From NCBI RefSeq assembly GCF_026017845.1, contig NZ_CP100416.1, positions 5,422,090-5,469,615 of the forward strand: 47,526 nt of DNA, read 5' to 3'. This document shows, piece after piece, positions 24,540 to 32,217 of the stretch. A program made the position numbers and the translations under genes. Source of the stretch: Amycolatopsis mediterranei. Lineage in GTDB: Bacteria > Actinomycetota > Actinomycetes > Mycobacteriales > Pseudonocardiaceae. The notes under the pieces are model-generated. The model made no database searches, had not been told where the DNA came from, and saw only the letters and a program-made list of their open reading frames with translations. Each line of letters starts with the position of its first letter. Position 1 is the stretch's first letter.

Positions 24540-25295
24540 GCCCACCGGCGCGAGCACCGGGCGCTTCGCGGTGAGCGTGTCGCCGGAGGACTCGCCCCGC
24601 AGCCGGCGTCGCACCCACGGCAGCGCGTGCTCCTGGGCCCACTTGAGGTTCTGGCTGCGGCGCGCGGCCGGGCTCAGCACCTCGCGCGGCCCCAGCTCGG
24701 CCGCGGCCAGCGGGTGTTCGACGCCGAGGGCGGCCAGCACGGCGATGGCGACCTCGGTGTGGCCGTAGGCGTTGAGGTGCAGGCGGTCGGGCGCCCACAG
24801 CCGCCGGTCGCGCAGCTGCCGCATGGCCCACATGTCCACCAGCAGCGCGTCGTGGCGGGCGGCGATGGCACGGACGAACTCGTTGTAGATGGCGACCCGG
24901 CCGCGCATCTTGCGGAACAGCGCGTCCTCGACGCCGTCGACGCCGGTGAACAGCACCAGGCGAGCGCCGGTGGCCCGGATCTTCGCGACGGCCGCTTCGT
25001 AGCCGGTCATCAGCGCGTCGATGTCGACCTTGGGGCGCATCAGGTCGTTGCCGCCGGCGTAGAGGGTGACGAGGTCGGGGTCCATGGCCAGCGCGGGCTC
25101 GAGCTGCTCGCCGAGGATCTGCGGCATCAGCTTGCCGCGGATGGCGAGGTTGGCGTAGCGGAACTCCGGCTCGCGCGCGGCGAGCTGCTCGGCGACGCGG
25201 TCGGCCCAGCCGCGCACCCCGTTCGGAGCGGCGGGGTCGTCGTCACCGACGCCTTCGGTGAACGAGTCCCCCAGGGTCACTAAGCGCTTGCTCAT
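24519..25295 (-). CDS. SGNH/GDSL hydrolase
   Basis: This 258-residue hydrolase carries the four SGNH blocks: VTLGDSFTEGVGDD (block I, nucleophile Ser about residue 10), NLAIRGK (block II), LYAGGNDLM (block III) and DRLHLNAYGH (block V, with the Asp/His pair). No signal peptide is seen, so it probably acts in the cytoplasm on an ester substrate. ATG 25295 follows TACACT by six bases (leaderless). The last 21 bases overlap the convergent TetR gene. Confidence 0.9.
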   Translation of the reverse strand: MSKRLVTLGDSFTEGVGDDDPAAPNGVRGWADRVAEQLAAREPEFRYANLAIRGKLMPQILGEQLEPALAMDPDLVTLYAGGNDLMRPKVDIDALMTGYEAAVAKIRATGARLVLFTGVDGVEDALFRKMRGRVAIYNEFVRAIAARHDALLVDMWAMRQLRDRRLWAPDRLHLNAYGHTEVAIAVLAALGVEHPLAAAELGPREVLSPAARRSQNLKWAQEHALPWVRRRLRGESSGDTLTAKRPVLAPVGSAPVPR

Positions 25296-25301
25296 GTGTC
25301 C

Positions 25302-25307
25302 AGTGTA
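25302..25307 (-). promoter_or_regulatory. -10 box of a leaderless promoter (SGNH hydrolase)
   Basis: On the minus strand TACACT ends six bases before the ATG at 25295, with no Shine-Dalgarno sequence between. No clear -35 is seen. Confidence 0.5.
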
Positions 25308-25402
25308 GGCAAGCCGCGGAAGAAAATTCCGGAGGCCTGTCGGATCGAGGCAGTGGTGTTCGTAGCAGCGGTAAAAGGCCACCGCTTCCTCGAGGAGACA
25401 CC

Positions 25403-25978
25403 ATGACCGCCACTTACACCTTCGACATCTTCTCCACGCTCGACGGCTACGCCAACCACAGCGGCGACTGGGGCGGCTACTGGGGCAAGCAGGGCCCGGA
25501 ATTCCTGGCCCACCGCGCCGCTGCCTACCGCGACCCGCTGCGCATGGTGCTGGGCGCCAAGACCTACGCGTCGAACGCGCCCTTCCTGGCCCCGGGCTTC
25601 GATCGCGCCCGGTTCGACGAGTGGATCACGCGCATGTTCGCCTCCCCGGTGACGGTGCTCTCCAGCCGGCTGACCGAGCCCCTCGACTGGCCTGGCACGA
25701 CGATCGAGGCCGGCGATCCGGCCGAGGTGGTCAGGCACCTCAAGGCCGGATCGGAGGTGCCCCTGCGCTCCCACGGGAGCCTGACGCTCAACCGGGCGGT
25801 GCTGAACGCCGGCTTGGTCGACGCCGTCGAGGTCACGGTGTTCCCGGTGCTCTCCGGCAAGACCGGGGTGACCCGGATCTTCGACGGTGTGGACGACTTC
25901 GACCTCGAGCTGCTCGAGGCCCGCACCTTCGACGGCCACACGCAGGTGCTGACCTACCGGCCGACCCGGCACGGCTGA
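25403..25978 (+). CDS. Dihydrofolate reductase / RibD C-terminal family protein
   Basis: This 191-residue protein has the DHFR-like fold of the RibD C-terminal family: YTFDIFSTLDGYANH at the start, RMVLGAKTYASNAPF, VTVLSSRLTEPLDW, SHGSLTLNRAVLNAGLVDAVEV and VFPVLSGKTG. In this family the enzymes are NADPH-dependent reductases of unknown substrate. A ribosome site (GAGGAG) precedes the ATG. It is divergent from the SGNH gene. Confidence 0.87.
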   Translation: MTATYTFDIFSTLDGYANHSGDWGGYWGKQGPEFLAHRAAAYRDPLRMVLGAKTYASNAPFLAPGFDRARFDEWITRMFASPVTVLSSRLTEPLDWPGTTIEAGDPAEVVRHLKAGSEVPLRSHGSLTLNRAVLNAGLVDAVEVTVFPVLSGKTGVTRIFDGVDDFDLELLEARTFDGHTQVLTYRPTRHG

Positions 25979-26049
25979 CCGTCGCCGGGGAGTTCCGCCC
26001 GTCGCGGAATCCGTGGGCCGTGGCGCCCGCGGCCCGGTACACGGGAAGG

Positions 26050-26175
26050 GTGACCGGCTACGACGCGATCGCCGACTGGTACGAAACCACGCTCGTCCCC
26101 AGCTGGCGGGCGGACCCGCTGCTCCTGGGGCTGTCGGAGGACCCGCGCGCGGCGGCGATCCACCCCCTGACCTAG
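26050..26175 (+). pseudogene. N-terminal stub of a class I methyltransferase
   Basis: A GTG-started frame of 41 codons reads TGYDAIADWYETTLVPSW, a typical N-terminus of class I SAM-dependent methyltransferases (YDAIADWYD...). It then diverges and stops before any SAM-binding GxGxG motif. It ends at the 3' end of the convergent CGNR gene, so the rest of the methyltransferase has been deleted. It is unlikely to be functional. Confidence 0.55.
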
Positions 26176-26681
26176 GCGCTGACCTGCCGGGCCCGGTGCT
26201 CGGCGACGTGCACCCGAGTCGCACACCGCGTCGAGCAGAACCGGCGACGGCCGTTGCGCGAAGTATCGACGTACGCCGTTTCGCAGCCTTCGCGGCTGCA
26301 GATGCCCAGGCGGTCCGAGGCCTCGCACACCAGGTGGGCCAGGCCGCCCGTGGTGTACGCGCGGACCCGGCCGACCGGACCGGCGTCTTCCGCCGAGTAG
26401 TGCAGGTGGGGTGGTTTGCCGTCGTGGGTGGTGATGTACGGGCGGCACGCCGCTTCGGCCAGCAGCTCGTTGACCAGCTCCGGGCGGTCGCCTTCGCGGG
26501 CGGCGAACACCGGCCGCAACCGGACGGCCCACGCGCCGATCAGGGCCGCTTCGCCGTCGGTCAGGGCCTCGATGGCCATGCCGTTGCGGACCATTCCGGC
26601 GAGGAGCTCGCTCGCGGAGCCGGCGTTGACCAGGTCGGCGGCCACCAGCGCCGCCGGACCGCCGTAAGGGTTGAAGTGCAC
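26172..26681 (-). CDS. CGNR zinc-finger / ABATE domain protein
   Basis: This 169-residue protein has an N-terminal ABATE-like helical domain (PAALVAADLVNAGSASELLAGM, then AIGAWAVRLRPVFAARE) and the C-terminal zinc finger GICSREGCETAYVDTSRNGRRRFCSTRC, with four cysteines in the CxxxxC...CxxxC arrangement. The family is thought to act as stress-linked transcription regulators in actinobacteria. GTG 26681 follows TGTAAT by six bases. It is divergent from a small zinc-ribbon gene 25 bases away. Confidence 0.87.
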   Translation of the reverse strand: MHFNPYGGPAALVAADLVNAGSASELLAGMVRNGMAIEALTDGEAALIGAWAVRLRPVFAAREGDRPELVNELLAEAACRPYITTHDGKPPHLHYSAEDAGPVGRVRAYTTGGLAHLVCEASDRLGICSREGCETAYVDTSRNGRRRFCSTRCATRVHVAEHRARQVSA

Positions 26682-26687
26682 TGAGTC

Positions 26688-26693
26688 ATTACA
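26688..26693 (-). promoter_or_regulatory. -10 box of a leaderless promoter (CGNR gene)
   Basis: TGTAAT on the minus strand ends six bases before the GTG at 26681 and differs from TATAAT at one position. No ribosome site lies between. Confidence 0.5.
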
Positions 26694-26706
26694 GCACGAT
26701 CGGGGC

Positions 26707-26871
26707 ATGGACCGGAACCGTTGCCCCCGCTGCGGCTGGCCGCTCGCCGAACTCCCGGCGGCCGCGTCCCAGCCCGTCACCCGTCGCCTCGACTACGTGC
26801 GCTGCGTCTGCGGCAGCTGGCTCGCCCGTTGGGACGGCGAAGTCGTCGGCGCCACCCGATCGGCGCCGTGA
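26707..26871 (+). CDS. Small zinc-ribbon protein
   Basis: This 54-residue protein opens MDRNRCPRCGWPLAELP with a CxxC pair and has VRCVCGSWLARWDG with a CxC pair 25 residues later. It is a likely single zinc ribbon with no other domain. The third codon positions are GC-rich as in real genes here. It is divergent from the CGNR gene and ends one base before the convergent recombinase stop. Function unknown. Confidence 0.6.
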   Translation: MDRNRCPRCGWPLAELPAAASQPVTRRLDYVRCVCGSWLARWDGEVVGATRSAP

Positions 26872-26872
26872 C

Positions 26873-27907
26873 TCAGAGGTCGAGGGCGCCCGCGGCGTTG
26901 TCGTTCCACTGGTCGACGCGGCGGATGTACTCGTACAGCGCCCGGCTGCCGCGCACCCAGCGGCCCTGGTCGGCGATCGCGAGGTCGTCGGCCCCGGCGC
27001 GGCGGGCCTCGGTGGCGAACCCGGACCGCAGGGAGTGCCCGGTCACCGGGTACGGCAGGCCGGCCCGGACCCCGGCCCGGGTGAGGATCTGGTTGACGCC
27101 GGTCGTGGTCAATGCGGGCTCGCCGACGTTGCCGTGCCGGTCCACGCGGCGGAACGCCGGACCTTCGGTGATCCCCGCGCCCGACCGCCACGCGTGCCAC
27201 GCCCGCACCGGGTCGGTGTCCGGGCTCTCGCGCCGCGGGACGACCATGTCGCCGGTGCTCTTGCCGTGCCGGACCGTCACTGCCAAGCCCCGGTCGTCGA
27301 CTGGCTGCACGTCGGTGACCAGCAGGTTCGCCAGATCGGAGCACCGCGCGGCGATCGGGAAGCCGATCAGCAGCATCGCCCGGTCGCGGGCGCCGGCCAG
27401 GGTGTCCGGGCAGGCTCGCGACATCGCCCGCAGATCGGCGAGGGTGACCATGGTGGCCTTGCCGCGGCCACGCTCGACGCCTTCCCGGGCCAGGCGCTGC
27501 CGGTAGCCCTTCAACGCCCGCCACGCCGCGCGGCTCGCTTCCGGATCGACGACGACCTTGTGGTGGCGCAGCCCGGCCAGCGCCCCGGTGAGCCGCCGTT
27601 CGATCGTCGACGGCGCCGCGGGGGCGGCCCGTTCGGGCACCTCGGGCACGGCCCGTTCGCCCGGCCGCAGCGTGCGGCCCCGTTCGAGCCACACGACGAA
27701 CCCGGTCAGCGCCCCGATCGACGCCGACAGCGGCGGGATCCCGGCTTCGGCGGTGTAGTCCCGCCACACCTGCCAGTCCTGGGCGTAGGCCTTGAGCGTG
27801 TTCGGCGGCCGCTGCTCGTCGACGTGCCGGGCGGCCGCGGCGTCCAGCAGCGCCAGCCGGTCCTGCGGGCCGAGCGCGGCGTCGATCACCGGTTCCAGGT
27901 CGGGCAC
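26873..27907 (-). CDS. Tyrosine recombinase / site-specific integrase
   Basis: This 344-residue recombinase has an N-terminal SAM-like core-binding domain (NTLKAYAQDWQVWRDYTAEAG) and a C-terminal catalytic domain. The first Arg is in PIAARCSDLANL, the Lys in VRHGKSTGD, the H-x-x-R box in TGHSLRSGFATEAR, a Trp (for the second His) in QGRWVRGS, and the nucleophile is probably Tyr327 in LYEYIR. The catalytic set is therefore complete. No attachment site, tRNA or excisionase is visible next to it. The GTG start lies nine bases after the truncated hydrolase upstream. Confidence 0.88.
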   Translation of the reverse strand: MPDLEPVIDAALGPQDRLALLDAAAARHVDEQRPPNTLKAYAQDWQVWRDYTAEAGIPPLSASIGALTGFVVWLERGRTLRPGERAVPEVPERAAPAAPSTIERRLTGALAGLRHHKVVVDPEASRAAWRALKGYRQRLAREGVERGRGKATMVTLADLRAMSRACPDTLAGARDRAMLLIGFPIAARCSDLANLLVTDVQPVDDRGLAVTVRHGKSTGDMVVPRRESPDTDPVRAWHAWRSGAGITEGPAFRRVDRHGNVGEPALTTTGVNQILTRAGVRAGLPYPVTGHSLRSGFATEARRAGADDLAIADQGRWVRGSRALYEYIRRVDQWNDNAAGALDL

Positions 27908-27916
27908 GCGCCGAGG

Positions 27917-28399
27917 TTACGGGATGTCGATCTCCGCGGGCAGGAACCGGGCCAGGGCGTTGGCCACCGCGTCGGGACGTTCCAGCGTCTGGATGTGCGG
28001 GGCACCGGCGACGACCTCGAACTTCGCGCCCCCGGGGCCGATCCGGCCGGCGATGGCGGCCATCCCCTCGACCGGGATCGACGCGTCCGCCTCGCCGGCG
28101 AGCGCCAGCGCCGGTGCGGGGAAGCCGCGGAGCCGGTCGTAGACGTCCAAACCGCCGTACCCGCGCCAGATCGACGCCCACGTCGGCGGATCGACCGACG
28201 CCAGGCACTCGCGGGCGTACCGCACGCCGCCGGCGGCCAGGGCGTCGGGGGTGAACACCCGCCGGCCTTCGGCGAGGCGGTCGAGCACCGGGTCCCACAT
28301 CCGGCGGTCCAGGCCGAGGGAGTGGACGAGCACCACGGCGGGGCCGCGGGTGCCGCGGGCGGTCACCGTCGTCTCGTGGTCGGAGGCGGCGATCTTCAT
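27917..28399 (-). pseudogene. Alpha/beta hydrolase with internal deletion of the nucleophile region
   Basis: The frame is intact (160 codons) but short for this family (250-280). It begins with the strand/oxyanion part PAVVLVHSLGLDRRMWDPVLDRLAEGRRVFTPD. It then jumps directly to ALAAGGVRYARECLASVDPP and the C-terminal core with the Asp (LAGEADASIPVEGM) and His (GAPHIQTLERPD). The segment that should hold the GxSxGG nucleophile elbow and most of the cap, about 90-110 residues, is missing without a frameshift. Without the nucleophile it cannot be a normal hydrolase. It may be a pseudogene or retain only binding. Confidence 0.65.
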
Positions 28400-28507
28400 G
28401 TCTTGATCTTCCCAGCGCCGTCCAGGGAAAATCCCGGCCGGAACACGGTCGATCCGCCCCCGGCGCGTTCGTATGAGCGGTGACGGCACGACTTCGAGGA
28501 GGACGAC

Positions 28508-28852
28508 GTGAAGCAGTACCTGCTCAGCATCTACCAGCCCGACGGTCCGACGCCGCCGCCGGAGGTGCTCGAGGGCATCGTCGAGAAGCTCGACACCCTC
28601 AACGCCGACCTCAAGACCGCCGGCGCCTGGGTGTTCGCCGGCGGGCTGCACCCGCCCACGACCGCGACCGTCCTGCGGGCCGTCGACGGCGGCACCCTCG
28701 TCACCGACGGCCCCTACGCCGAAGGCAAGGAGCACCTCGGCGGGTTCACGATCATCACCGCGCCCGACCTCGACGCCGCCCTCGCCTGGGGTGGCCGGCT
28801 CGCCGACGCCGTCGCCCCGCTGCCGGTCGAGGTGCGGCCGTTCCGCGCGTGA
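28508..28852 (+). CDS. YCII-related (DGPF-type) protein
   Basis: This 114-residue ferredoxin-like-fold protein opens MKQYLLSIYQPDG and contains TDGPYAEGKEHLGGFTIITAPDL, the DGP[FY] box that names the DGPF group. These proteins are consistently encoded beside ECF42-type sigma factors, and here the sigma gene start overlaps the stop (GTGA). The biochemical role is not established; an accessory or signal role for the sigma factor has been proposed for the group. The GTG start has a GGAGGA ribosome site. Confidence 0.88.
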   Translation: MKQYLLSIYQPDGPTPPPEVLEGIVEKLDTLNADLKTAGAWVFAGGLHPPTTATVLRAVDGGTLVTDGPYAEGKEHLGGFTIITAPDLDAALAWGGRLADAVAPLPVEVRPFRA

Positions 28853-30051
28853 GCATCGAGGAGGTCTTCGCCGCCGAGTACGGCCGGGCGGTGTCGGTCC
28901 TCGTGCGGGTCTTCGGCGACATCGACGTCGCCGAGGAGGCCGTGCAGGACGCGTTCGCCGAGGCGGTCCGGCGGTGGCCGTCGGCCGGGCTCCCGCCGAG
29001 CCCGGCGGGCTGGATCATCACCACCGCCCGCAACCGGGCCATCGACCGCCTGCGCCGCGAGGCCGCGCGGGCGGACAAACACGCCCAGGCGGCGCTCATG
29101 CACGCCGAAATCGAGCCGGTAGAGGAGGGCGCCGTGCCCGACGAACGGCTCCGCCTGATCTTCACCTGCTGCCACCCGGCGCTGGCCCGGCCGGCGCAGG
29201 TCGCGCTGACGCTGCGGCTGCTCGGCGGCCTGACCACCACGGAGATCGCGGCCGCGTTCCTGGTCGCCGAACCGGCGATGGCCCAGCGGATCGTCCGCGC
29301 GAAGAACAAGATCCGCGACGCCGGGATCCCGTACCGCGTCCCGCGCGACGCCGACCTGCCCGCGCGGCTGGCCGCGGTCCTCGGCGTGCTGTACCTGATC
29401 TTCAACGAGGGATACACCGCCAGCGCGGGGGAGGACCTGGTCCGCGACGACCTGTGCCGCGAGGCGATCCGGCTCACCCGCGTCCTGGCCGGGCTGATGC
29501 CCGACGAACCCGAGGTGCAGGGGCTGCTGGCGTTGATGCTGCTCATCCAGTCGCGACGCGCCGCGCGCACCACCGCCGACGGTGCGCTGGTGCTGCTGGC
29601 CGATCAGGACCGGGCCCGGTGGGACCGGGACCTGATCGCCGAAGGCCAGGACCTCGTCCGGCGGTGCCTGCGCCGCAACCAGCCGGGCCCGTACCAGATC
29701 CAGGCGGCGATCCAGGCCGTCCACAGCGACGCGCCCACCGACTGGTCGCAGGTCAAGGCGCTCTACGACCAGCTGCTGGCCGTGACACCGACGCCGGTGG
29801 TGGCGCTGAACCGGGCGGTCGCCGTCGCCGAGGTCGACGGACCGGCCGCCGCACTGGCGCTGGTCGAGGACCTCGGTCTGGACCGGTTTCCGCTGTTCCA
29901 CGCGATCCGCGCGGACCTGCTGGCTCGGCTGGGCCGGCGCGGGGATGCGGCCGCGGCGTACACGACGGCGATCGAGCTCACCGGCAACAGCGCGGAGCGT
30001 GACCTGCTGCGCGCCAAGCGCGCTCAGGCCGTGGCCGGTGAGAGGACGTAG
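28849..30051 (+). CDS. ECF42-type RNA polymerase sigma factor with long C-terminal domain
   Basis: This 400-residue protein has sigma region 2 (VFGDIDVAEEAVQDAFAEAVRRWP, then GWIITTARNRAIDRLRRE) and sigma region 4 (LTLRLLGGLTTTEIAAAFLV, AMAQRIVRAKNKIR). A ~200-residue C-terminal TPR-like extension follows, with GVLYLIFNEGYTASAG and PGPYQIQAAIQAVH. That architecture plus the upstream YCII gene defines the ECF42 group, which works without a classical anti-sigma factor. Its C-terminal extension is needed for activity in studied members. A paralogue lies at 37446-38729 on the other strand. Confidence 0.9.
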   Translation: MSIEEVFAAEYGRAVSVLVRVFGDIDVAEEAVQDAFAEAVRRWPSAGLPPSPAGWIITTARNRAIDRLRREAARADKHAQAALMHAEIEPVEEGAVPDERLRLIFTCCHPALARPAQVALTLRLLGGLTTTEIAAAFLVAEPAMAQRIVRAKNKIRDAGIPYRVPRDADLPARLAAVLGVLYLIFNEGYTASAGEDLVRDDLCREAIRLTRVLAGLMPDEPEVQGLLALMLLIQSRRAARTTADGALVLLADQDRARWDRDLIAEGQDLVRRCLRRNQPGPYQIQAAIQAVHSDAPTDWSQVKALYDQLLAVTPTPVVALNRAVAVAEVDGPAAALALVEDLGLDRFPLFHAIRADLLARLGRRGDAAAAYTTAIELTGNSAERDLLRAKRAQAVAGERT

Positions 30052-30161
30052 GAGAACCGGCGAACGCGGGGCACCCAGGTCTGGAAGACGCTGACGTCGG
30101 GCAACGTGATCGACGGCGCGAGGTCGGTGCCGGGGGGGTGCACAGTTCCAGACTCGCCCAT
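30024..30161 (-). CDS. Possible small protein of 45 residues
   Basis: A minus-strand ATG with GAAGGG just upstream opens a frame reading MGESGTVHPPGTDLAPSI and ending RVRRFSYVLSPATA. The third codon positions are almost all G or C, also in the part that does not overlap the sigma gene, which is the pattern of translated genes here. A TTG start at 30233 could extend it by 24 less convincing codons. No domain is recognised. It could also be the tail of a lost gene. It overlaps the sigma gene end by 28 bases. Confidence 0.35.
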   Translation of the reverse strand: MGESGTVHPPGTDLAPSITLPDVSVFQTWVPRVRRFSYVLSPATA

Positions 30162-30242
30162 CCACCCTTCGCCGTCACTCCCGGGGTTCGCCGGCTGTTC
30201 TGGGTTGGGATATGTGACCTTATCCCAACTCAAGCACAGGTT

Positions 30243-30301
30243 CTCTAGTCTTTTAATTTTAAACAGCTGCTTCTAGTTCTGATTAGAAGCTTTGCTAGAG
30301 T
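30243..30301 (+). promoter_or_regulatory. AT-rich promoter with inverted repeats before the coiled-coil gene
   Basis: The stretch 30200-30310 is far richer in A+T than its surroundings. gcttcta (30269-30275) pairs with tagaagc (30284-30290), and an outer ctctag / ctagag pair lies at 30243-30248 and 30295-30300. The -10 box TAGAGT (30296-30301) ends seven bases before the ATG, giving a leaderless transcript. The repeats suit an operator, possibly for the protein itself. Confidence 0.55.
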
Positions 30302-30308
30302 CTCGATC

Positions 30309-31424
30309 ATGACGGAAGACGCAGGTCAGGTGCGCGTGTGCGAGTACCGGAGGTGTGGGGCCGCCTTGCCGCCCGCGGTGGGGCGGGGCAGCCGGGCGCG
30401 GTTCTGCCAGGACGGCAAGACCTGGGGGCGGCGCAACCTCAGCTGCCGCGACGCCGAGGCGGTGCTGTCGGACGCCGAGTCGCTGCGGGAGAGCGACACC
30501 GAGCTGGACGACACGGCCGTCACGGCGCTGGCCGGCCAGGTCGACCGGGTGCTCGAACCGGCCCGCGGGCTCGTCGAGACCCTCACGACGCTGCGCCACC
30601 AGCTCGAGGCGACGACCGCGGCCGCGCTGGCCGAACGGGACGCGGCGTTGGCCGAGGCCGACGAACACCGTCTGCACCGTGGCCGCGCGGACGCCGAAGC
30701 CGCCCAGGCCCGGGGCGCCGCCGAAGCGGCCGTCGCCGCGGCCGCTTCGGCGGAGAAGGACAAGGCAGCCGCGTTGCGGGAGCGCGATGAAGAGGGCGCC
30801 GCTCGGCGCGCCGCGGTCCAGGAGCAGCAGCGGGCCGAAGGGCAGCTGGCCGCGGTGCGGGACGAACTCGCCCGCGTCGCCGATCGCGCCGATGCCTCCG
30901 CGGCTCTGGCCGGCGAACGGGCTGGGGTGATCGCGACGCTGACCGCCGAACTGGCCGCCGCCCGAACCGCCCTGGACGAGGAGCGTGGCCGCGGTCAGGC
31001 CGCCGCGGCGCGGGCGGAGGCGGCCGAAACCCGCGCCGACGCGGTTCAGCAGCGGTTCGACGCGGCACGCGAAGACCACGCCCAGGCCATTGCGGCGCGG
31101 GAGGCCGCGCTCAACGCCGCCCTCGAGGCCCGAACCGAGGCGGTCGCGGCGCACGAGGCCGCCCTTGACCGTGCCCGTGCCGATGCCGAGGTCCTGCGTG
31201 CCGGGTTCGACCAGCGGCTCACCGAACTGCAGGCGGCGCACGAGCAGACCGTCCGGTCGATGCACGAAACCACGACGAACCTCGGCGCCGAACTGCGTGC
31301 CGCGTCCAGCCGAGCCGACACGGCCGAACGGGAGCTGACCGGCGTGCTCACGGCGCTGCGCGAGACGCCCGAGCTCCCCGCAACACTTAAGCAATTACTT
31401 GACCGATCGCGCCCAGAGAGTTAA
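30309..31424 (+). CDS. Zinc-finger plus long coiled-coil protein, KfrA-like
   Basis: This 371-residue protein has a small N-terminal domain with four cysteines (about residues 11, 16, 33 and 46) in VCEYRRCGAALPP ... ARFCQD ... RRNLSCRD. An Ala/Glu/Arg-rich coiled coil of ~300 residues follows, with heptad character throughout (e.g. AAARAEAAETRADAVQQRFD). This layout resembles KfrA-type DNA-binding coiled-coil proteins of plasmids and integrative elements. DNA binding by the finger is inference. The promoter contains inverted repeats that could be its own operator. It lies 2.4 kb from a tyrosine recombinase, on the other strand, suggesting a mobile-element origin. Confidence 0.68.
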   Translation: MTEDAGQVRVCEYRRCGAALPPAVGRGSRARFCQDGKTWGRRNLSCRDAEAVLSDAESLRESDTELDDTAVTALAGQVDRVLEPARGLVETLTTLRHQLEATTAAALAERDAALAEADEHRLHRGRADAEAAQARGAAEAAVAAAASAEKDKAAALRERDEEGAARRAAVQEQQRAEGQLAAVRDELARVADRADASAALAGERAGVIATLTAELAAARTALDEERGRGQAAAARAEAAETRADAVQQRFDAAREDHAQAIAAREAALNAALEARTEAVAAHEAALDRARADAEVLRAGFDQRLTELQAAHEQTVRSMHETTTNLGAELRAASSRADTAERELTGVLTALRETPELPATLKQLLDRSRPES

Positions 31425-31441
31425 CTTAAGTACATGCTTAA
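31399..31441 (+). promoter_or_regulatory. Leaderless ArsR promoter with repeated ACTTAAG operator
   Basis: TTGACC (31399-31404) and TTAACT (31421-31426) are 16 bases apart, and the ATG follows seven bases later. ACTTAAG occurs at 31385-31391 and again at 31424-31430; the second copy is part of ttaag-tacatg-cttaa (31426-31441), which spans the start codon. The sites bracket the promoter and fit autorepression by the ArsR protein. Confidence 0.62.
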
Positions 31442-31781
31442 CCGTGAGGAGACGCTCGACCTGGTGTTCCGCGCTCTGGGTGACCGGACGCGGCGGGCCC
31501 TGGTGGAGCGGCTCGTGCGTGGCCCGGCGTCGGTCAGTGAGCTGGCCGAGCCGCTGACCATGTCGCTCGCCGCCGTCGTCCAGCACCTGCAGGTGCTGGA
31601 GACGGCCGGAATCGTGCGATCGGAGAAGGTCGGCCGCGTCCGCACCTGCCGGATCGAACCGGAGGTGCTGCGCGTCGGCGAGCACTGGCTGGGCCGGCAG
31701 CGCACCACGTGGGAGAGCAGGCTCGACCGGCTCGGCGACTTCCTCGCCGGTCCGGACACCGCGGAAGGGAGCACGCCATGA
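31434..31781 (+). CDS. ArsR family transcriptional regulator
   Basis: This 115-residue winged helix-turn-helix protein has LDLVFRALGDRTRRALVERLV, the recognition segment EPLTMSLAAVVQHLQVLETA and the wing VGRVRTCRIEP, followed by a short helix. There are no metal-binding cysteine pairs. Its stop overlaps the start of an SRPBCC gene (ATGA). The pair parallels the ArsR-SRPBCC pair at 23057-23862, without the VOC gene. Confidence 0.9.
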   Translation: MLNREETLDLVFRALGDRTRRALVERLVRGPASVSELAEPLTMSLAAVVQHLQVLETAGIVRSEKVGRVRTCRIEPEVLRVGEHWLGRQRTTWESRLDRLGDFLAGPDTAEGSTP

Positions 31782-32212
31782 CCGTCTTGCACTCCACGTT
31801 CACCCTCGAGCGCACCTACCCGGTGCCGCCGGAGCGGGTGTTCGCCGCCTGGTCGGATCCGGCGGCGAAGCAACGCTGGTTCGTTTCCGCCGGTGCGCAC
31901 GAGCTGGACTTCCGCGTCGGTGGCCGGGAAACCGTCGAAGGCCGCACCCCGGCCGGGGGCGCTCTGAACTTCACGGCGACCTACCACGACATCGTGCCCG
32001 GTGAGCGCATCGTCTTCGCCGGCACGCTCACCGGCGACGGCAAGCTCGCGACCGTGTCGACCACGACCATCGAACTGATCCCCGAAGGTGAGGGCACGCG
32101 GCTGGTGCTCACCGAGCAGGACACCTTCCTCGACGGCGCCGAGAAGCCGGAGTGGCGCGAGCAGGGCACCGGCGACTGGCTCGACCGGCTCGGCAAGGAA
32201 CTGCAGCCGTAA
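31778..32212 (+). CDS. SRPBCC / AHSA1-like protein
   Basis: This 144-residue protein has the START-like fold: FTLERTYPVPPERVFAAWSDPAAKQRWF at the N-terminus, LDFRVGGRE, TATYHDIVPGERIVFAG and TIELIPEGEGTRLVLTEQDTFLDG. It is coupled to ArsR upstream. In many actinobacteria these pairs form stand-alone two-gene units whose substrate is unknown. It is convergent with a decayed SDR gene. Confidence 0.88.
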   Translation: MTVLHSTFTLERTYPVPPERVFAAWSDPAAKQRWFVSAGAHELDFRVGGRETVEGRTPAGGALNFTATYHDIVPGERIVFAGTLTGDGKLATVSTTTIELIPEGEGTRLVLTEQDTFLDGAEKPEWREQGTGDWLDRLGKELQP

Positions 32213-32217
32213 CGGGA

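Noticed and set aside
26873..27907. Integrative element with attachment sites around the recombinase
   Set aside because: No tRNA, direct repeats, excisionase or replication genes are visible on either side, so element borders cannot be proposed from this window.
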